Shown piece by piece: positions 59,221 to 64,000 of a DNA stretch of 64,000 nt. The first letter of the stretch is position 1; every line of letters begins with the position of its first letter. This DNA comes from Trichinella spiralis (Eukaryota; Nematoda; Enoplea; Trichinellida; Trichinellidae), in contig CM012955.1 of the NCBI GenBank assembly GCA_000181795.3, positions 3,659,246 to 3,723,245 of the forward strand, given 5' to 3'. The notes below the pieces were generated by a model, which saw nothing but the letters and a program-made list of their open reading frames with translations, ran no database searches and was not told where the DNA came from. A program made the translations under genes and the position numbers.

Positions 59221-60859
59221 CTAAAATAACATTCTGTACCACATGATTAAAATTAGAAATTAATGTTCTTACTTAATTTAAGGCATATATTTACTCCTTG
59301 GTGCAGAGGCACTGCAATCATGGTAATTTAAACATGTATTATAATACTTAATATATGTAAACCAATAAATGTAAATAAATAAATAGTAGCGAAGAATTTG
59401 ATAACGAAAGAAGGAATAGAAGAATTCTTAAATAAGAAGAAGGATGTATTACTCTTAATACATTTTAGAAGTAGTACATCATCGATATTAATATAATTGA
59501 AATTTAAAATTGTGATGTGATAAGGAAATGCACTGTGATCTTATAAAAACACTTGCTTTTGCTGAGTAAAATATTTTTAAATAATGTTTATCTGAAACAA
59601 GTGTAAAAAGAGATTCATTTTACACCTTCAATTTGCATGCGATTTACTCACCACAGTTCCCTAATGCGTATAATTGTTTCTCAGCAACACTCTTCTTAAC
59701 TTTACGTTTCCATAAACTACTTATTATCATATGATAGTGCGTTTGCAGGGTTAATTCAGGGCAAATGATGTTATTGTGCAATAGGTTGAAAATAAAATAA
59801 GGTTAAAACCAGGGGGGAAGAGGTAACATCAAGAATATTAAAAGAAATATTTATCAAATTTTGATTGGGTAAGTCAAGCATTATATGTGAATTTAAATTA
59901 AAATAAATTTAATTTTTTAAAGTAATTTTATTTCACTTTTACTTGAGCATAATTAGACTGCTTGTAGTATATTTCACTTGTCATTACCTGAATTGTACAA
60001 GCGGAAACATTAGAAGAGTGATAACTTCTAATAACATTCCCAATATTAAATATATATAAGAAAACGACATATAAAGAATGATATCTAAAGGCGCAAAAAA
60101 ATTGCATAAAATTCTTAGATTTGATCAAGTAGTCCCTGGCAAAAAATACACATAAGCAGGGTATTTTTAATGATTATTTCTATTTCAAATTCATAGACTG
60201 AAATTTAAAGAAAGAAATGCATTTGCGTTCATTTATTTTGGACTATTCATATTTAAAATGCTTTTAAGCAGATACTGATGACCGCATACTTTATGCAGAT
60301 TTCAGTGGTTACTTCTATGCATGCAAATATTCAGAAAGTGCACTAAACAGTGTCTATAATATTGCCTCTCTGCACAAGTCTCAACTATTCTTATGTTTTG
60401 TTAAATTACTGTGTAACATCCTTACCATTTTTGGGGGGAGGGATCAATATTAATAATTTAACGAATACATTAGTTACGAAAACTTTTTTAAATGCATTAC
60501 CGAAATTTATTTTCATATGAATTTATTTTACTTGCGGTTATTGATATTTCTTAGTTTCTGGTTATAACATAAATATCATTGTATTTATAATTCATCTAAT
60601 CTGTCCTTTTATTTGAGCTCAGAATTTTTGCTATTACATCTTGAATTTCATTTCTATTCTATTAAAACGCATTTAAAGCTGACATTGATGAAATGTATGT
60701 TGTTTTATGTTTATTTATTTTTCCATGTAGTTTTGCAATGAATTTTTTATTCTTTTTCATGCTGATATTGCCGTCGGTGAGTTGATCTTCTCAGTTACTG
60801 CACTATTTATGTATATATATATATAAATACTTTTGTGATGTTGTGAAAATTTGATCTTT
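59221..60859. other. Intergenic
   Basis: AT-rich sequence upstream of RCE1. No gene seen. A short TA run lies near 60811-60825. Confidence 0.55.
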
Positions 60860-61480
60860 TTCATATGAGAATTTGGTTCAACTGTTTGCTAACTGCCCAC
60901 TGAGCCGCGGCTTGTCATATAGGACAGAGAGGCCCTGTACGACAGGATTTGGAGCCGCCTATCATGAACTGTTACGCAGAAGCAACACTGAAGCGCAGAG
61001 TAGAACCTCCGAATGCCTGCCAGGAGGGTGCGCTTCCAAATTGCATGTTCGCTGATGTACAGGGAAGATGGCCATCACGTGGTTGTGAATTGTTTGTTTG
61101 ATTTGGGGTAGCAAAGCACTTTCATCAGAAAGGGTATAGTAGACGCCCTTGGACTTACAGGACAGTGCGAGACGGTTACCCTCGTGACCATCAGAGACCA
61201 AAAGAGGGGAAAATGGCGGATGAGAAGAGTTGGCTTTTTGCTTGGAATCGACAACGATTCTACCTTACGTCGCCTACACGTGCTTGCAACACCGAAGATC
61301 TGTTTGAGAGTCCAGCAGACTGCGGCCGATCCGGAAGGGTGGCAGCATTTGACAGCGCTTAAGCTGGCTGACCAGCTGCAAAAGCATCCTGTCATAATTG
61401 ATGTGCTGATTGGGCTGGTCATTATTTTGATACTTCGCCATATTACTAATATCTGTAGAATAATAGTGTGCCGTGATTGA
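60860..61480 (+). mobile_element. Fossil fragment of a BEL/Pao-type LTR retrotransposon
   Basis: A GC-richer island of about 600 bases unlike its surroundings. Its second half (about 61160-61420) reads like the segment of BEL/Pao polyproteins around the protease, with the characteristic run W..L.AL.LAD followed by an IDVLIGL motif. The first half is less clear. Only this internal fragment is present; no gag, integrase or confident flanking LTR is seen. It is broken in several places and looks old. Confidence 0.55.
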
Positions 61481-61954
61481 AGAATTTGCTATTTTCCTAG
61501 CAGTGGAGGACGTTCATAATCATAACAGATTGTTTGAAAGTTATTCATCATAATTTCGAACAGATACAAAATTTGCATCTCAACAAAGAGAAAATAATTA
61601 CTTTTCAAATTGGCATTTTTCATTTATTTTGTATCTGTTTAAAAGTATCGTGGAAAATGGACAATGGAATTAGCTAGTAACATATACACTATACCTTCTT
61701 TTATGGAAGGAACGCTGTTTCATAATATTGAGACGCATATTTTTCCCATTGATCCATGTTCTGTATAATTGTGGCACGTTGCATAATATTTTTAGTTTAT
61801 TAATTATAGATCATTTGATGGGAAATTTTGAAGTAGAATGTTCAAGCGCATTGCAAATACACCTCAAGACAGAAAATATTAAATATTGTGAATGATTTTT
61901 TTGCCATTTCATTTTCAATTTTCAATTCAACAAGCAATATTGCTGTTCAATAAT
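61481..61954. other. Intergenic
   Basis: AT-rich sequence between the retroelement fragment and the first direct repeat. Nothing supported. Confidence 0.5.
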
Positions 61955-62700
61955 CATTAATTTCTGCGAAAAAAAACGTAATAGTTGTACGTGATTACTT
62001 TGATAAAAACAAACATTTCATGGAAGGCGGGCTCCATTACCATCTTTTTTATGTATTCAGCTTCTGATTCATAGCAGAAGTATGCCTATTTGAATTTACT
62101 TTCCCTAAGTAACAACGATGCAATGGTGATATGCATAATTAGTACAATACGCTGTTCCCCAGGGTGAACAATCATTACAAATCATACGTAATTAAATAAA
62201 TTCACAATTCATTTCAAACTATTGGGCTCATGGACGGTATTTATTCGAATCTTCAAAGGTATCCAGCAGTTTGTACGGTGAAACTTATTCCATGCTTCTC
62301 AGAAACTACGGCTTATAGCAAAATAATTTTATGATTATTACAATAAATTGTGCGCCAATTAAAGGTATGTAAATTTTTAATAACACGCAATCTGTGATTT
62401 TTTGAGAAATTTGATAAATTTTCCGGTTTGAGCATTTGAAATTTATAGAAGAAAATGACTTGCATATTGCACGAAAATAGCTTTCTAATGTATTAATTTT
62501 GGATAATTAATATTTCTGAATTGTAATAAATCAAAAATATTCAGTGAAAAAAGATTTTATTTTTGAAAGCTTCTGTAGTTTAAATGAAAATCAGGAACAA
62601 TTCTTATTAAAATAAGTTCCTTTTAATGGGTGAAAAAATTCATAGTTTTGATGTAAAAATTAAGGGAACCATTCGATATTTCCATTTATTTAACTAATAT
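61955..62700. repeat. Long direct repeat, copy 1
   Basis: About 745 bases repeated in the same orientation from about 63235, offset near 1,280 bases. Shared landmarks include CATTTCATGGAAGGCGGG, CTGTTCCCCAGGGT and TCATACGTAATTAAATAAAT. No coding frame. It could be a tandem duplication, a satellite-like unit or the ends of a mobile element. Confidence 0.85.
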
Positions 62701-63234
62701 TCTTAATTCCTTTTTATTTCGACTTTGTTATAATTTTATTTTAAGTTTACCTTTTTTGCATATCTCAACAAATACCGAATCAGAAGCTGTCGGTATAATT
62801 TTATAACAGTTAGCAAATCATTCTCTACCGATATAAATTAGTTGCCTTAATTTTTGGAGAAAAAAATTTTTCTCGAAAATTGCAAAATTTCATGCGCTAT
62901 AGACTTGGTTGTTTTTACGAAAATCGGCGAAAAATATGTTTTCAAAATTTGGAGTTTTTTTGATCGTTATGGTTTTCTGTTGACAAAATATATTGTTTTC
63001 TAGCATTTCAAAAGAAACTACACAGCAGTTGTGGAATAAATGGCCTCTAAAGTTGTTTGTTGCCTATCTTAATACATAGAGAATTTGCCCATCAGAAACC
63101 CTCTTTCAACCGAAGCAGAGACTGCCAATCTGTGCACATGAAACATTTTTGACATCGAATCTGTTACATTTACACTAATTATTTCTTTTTTTTACGATTA
63201 ATAGAATTGAATTATCGAAATTGTTGCTCTTAAA
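62701..63234. other. Spacer between direct repeats
   Basis: AT-rich segment with no coding signal; it may be the rest of a repeat unit of about 1.28 kb. Confidence 0.5.
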
Positions 63235-64000
63235 TAATCATTAATTTCTGCGAATAAAAGCGTAAGCGTTGTGTTTACTTTGCTAAAAAGCAAACATTTC
63301 ATGGAAGGCGGGCCAGATTACCATCTATTTCATGTACTCAACTTCTGATTAATACCAGACGCATGCCTATTTGAATTTATTATCCCTAAGTAACAACGAT
63401 GCAATGGTGATTTGCATAATTAGTACAATATGCTGTTCCCCAGGGTAAACAATCATTACAAATCATACGTAATTAAATAAATTCACAATTCATTTCAAAC
63501 TATTGGGCTCATCCACGGTATTTATTCGAATCTTCAAAGGTATCCTGCAGTTTGTGCGGTGAAACTTATTCCATGCTTCTCAGAAACTACGGCTTATAGT
63601 AAAATAATTTTATGATTATTACAATAAATTGTGCGCCATTTAAAGGTATGTAAATTTTTAATAACACGCAATTCTGTCGATTTTTTGAGAAATTTTGATA
63701 AATTTTCCGGCTTTGGAGCATTTTGAAATTTATAGAAAGAAAAATGACTTGCATATTGCACGAAAATAGCTTTCTAATAGTATTAATTAATGGATAATTC
63801 ATATCCTCTGAATTGTAATAAATCAAAAATATTCAATGAAAAAAAGATTTTAATTTGAAAGCTTCNTGTAGTTTAAATGAAAATCAGGGAACAAATCTAT
63901 ATAAAATAACTTCCTTTCAATGGGTGAAAAAACTTCATAGTTTTGATGTAAAAATTAATGACACCATTCGATATTCCCATTTGTTTCATTTATATTCTTA
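63235..64000. repeat. Long direct repeat, copy 2 (cut by window end)
   Basis: Matches copy 1 throughout and continues past the window. Differences are scattered, and more length differences are seen toward the end, where an undetermined base occurs (63866). This may reflect lower sequence quality near a contig end. Confidence 0.85.

Noticed and set aside
63000-64000. Paired long terminal repeats of a complete element
   Set aside because: No coding region lies between the direct repeats, and the nearby BEL/Pao fragment is outside them.
1-64000. tRNA or rRNA genes
   Set aside because: I looked for paired A and B box-like sequences and conserved rRNA blocks by eye and found none; a tRNA search program would be decisive.

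Overview
The window is nuclear DNA of a small, AT-rich invertebrate genome, most likely a nematode. It carries an innexin with the YYQWVPF signature, a cuticlin-type zona pellucida protein, a TWK two-pore potassium channel, a short Sm B protein closest to nematode SNR-2, many 50-80 base introns mixed with a few near 1 kb, and frequent TTTTCAG-type acceptors. Species cannot be fixed from sequence alone; a basal (clade I) nematode is my guess. I found no prokaryotic features, CRISPR arrays or rRNA/tRNA genes.

Layout. 1-2.9 kb (+): end of a protein with three von Willebrand A domains. 3.3-6 kb (-): two-pore K+ channel. 7.6-8 kb (-): possible two-exon cysteine-rich gene. 8.9-13.3 kb (-): SOX-type HMG-box factor whose 5' part contains a tandem 1.1-kb duplication carrying a coding cassette. 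13.6-15 kb: uncertain open frames. 15.4-16.7 kb (+): innexin. 17.4-18.4 kb (-): secreted ZP-domain protein. 20.1-31.3 kb (+): five genes in a row, exportin-2 (CSE1L), a secreted EGF-like protein, a twin-CX9C complex I subunit (NDUFS5-like), proteasome/BRCA2 factor DSS1, and TFIIF alpha (RAP74) with a disturbed 5' frame. 31.3-32.8 kb: fragments that look like a decayed gene. 33.3-35.8 kb (-): 12-exon C3Hc3H zinc-finger protein resembling KANSL2. 37.5-39.1 kb (+): Sm B (snr-2). 39.4-40.9 kb (-): Costars-domain (ABRA/STARS) protein. 42.4-43.1 kb (+): HPRT. 45.4-49.3 kb (+): three-Ig cell-surface protein of the lachesin/DIP group. 50-54.5 kb (-): PDPR in 17 exons. 55.8-57.8 kb (+): mitochondrial ribosomal protein mL38. 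57.9-59.2 kb (-): CAAX protease RCE1. 60.9-61.5 kb: fossil fragment of a BEL/Pao-type LTR element. 62-64 kb: a long direct repeat running off the window end.

The genes are mostly housekeeping and do not form one pathway. There are local links: PDPR (regulator of pyruvate dehydrogenase phosphatase) and mL38 are divergent neighbours both acting in mitochondria; exportin-2, TFIIF alpha, Sm B and the KANSL2-like gene are nuclear factors; innexin, ZP protein, K+ channel and the Ig protein are surface or matrix components. Several introns begin with GC instead of GT. The most unusual structure is the duplicated, frame-neutral cassette in the SOX-like gene, where the coding core is almost identical between copies while the flanks have diverged. 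I did not find a clearly new biological system.
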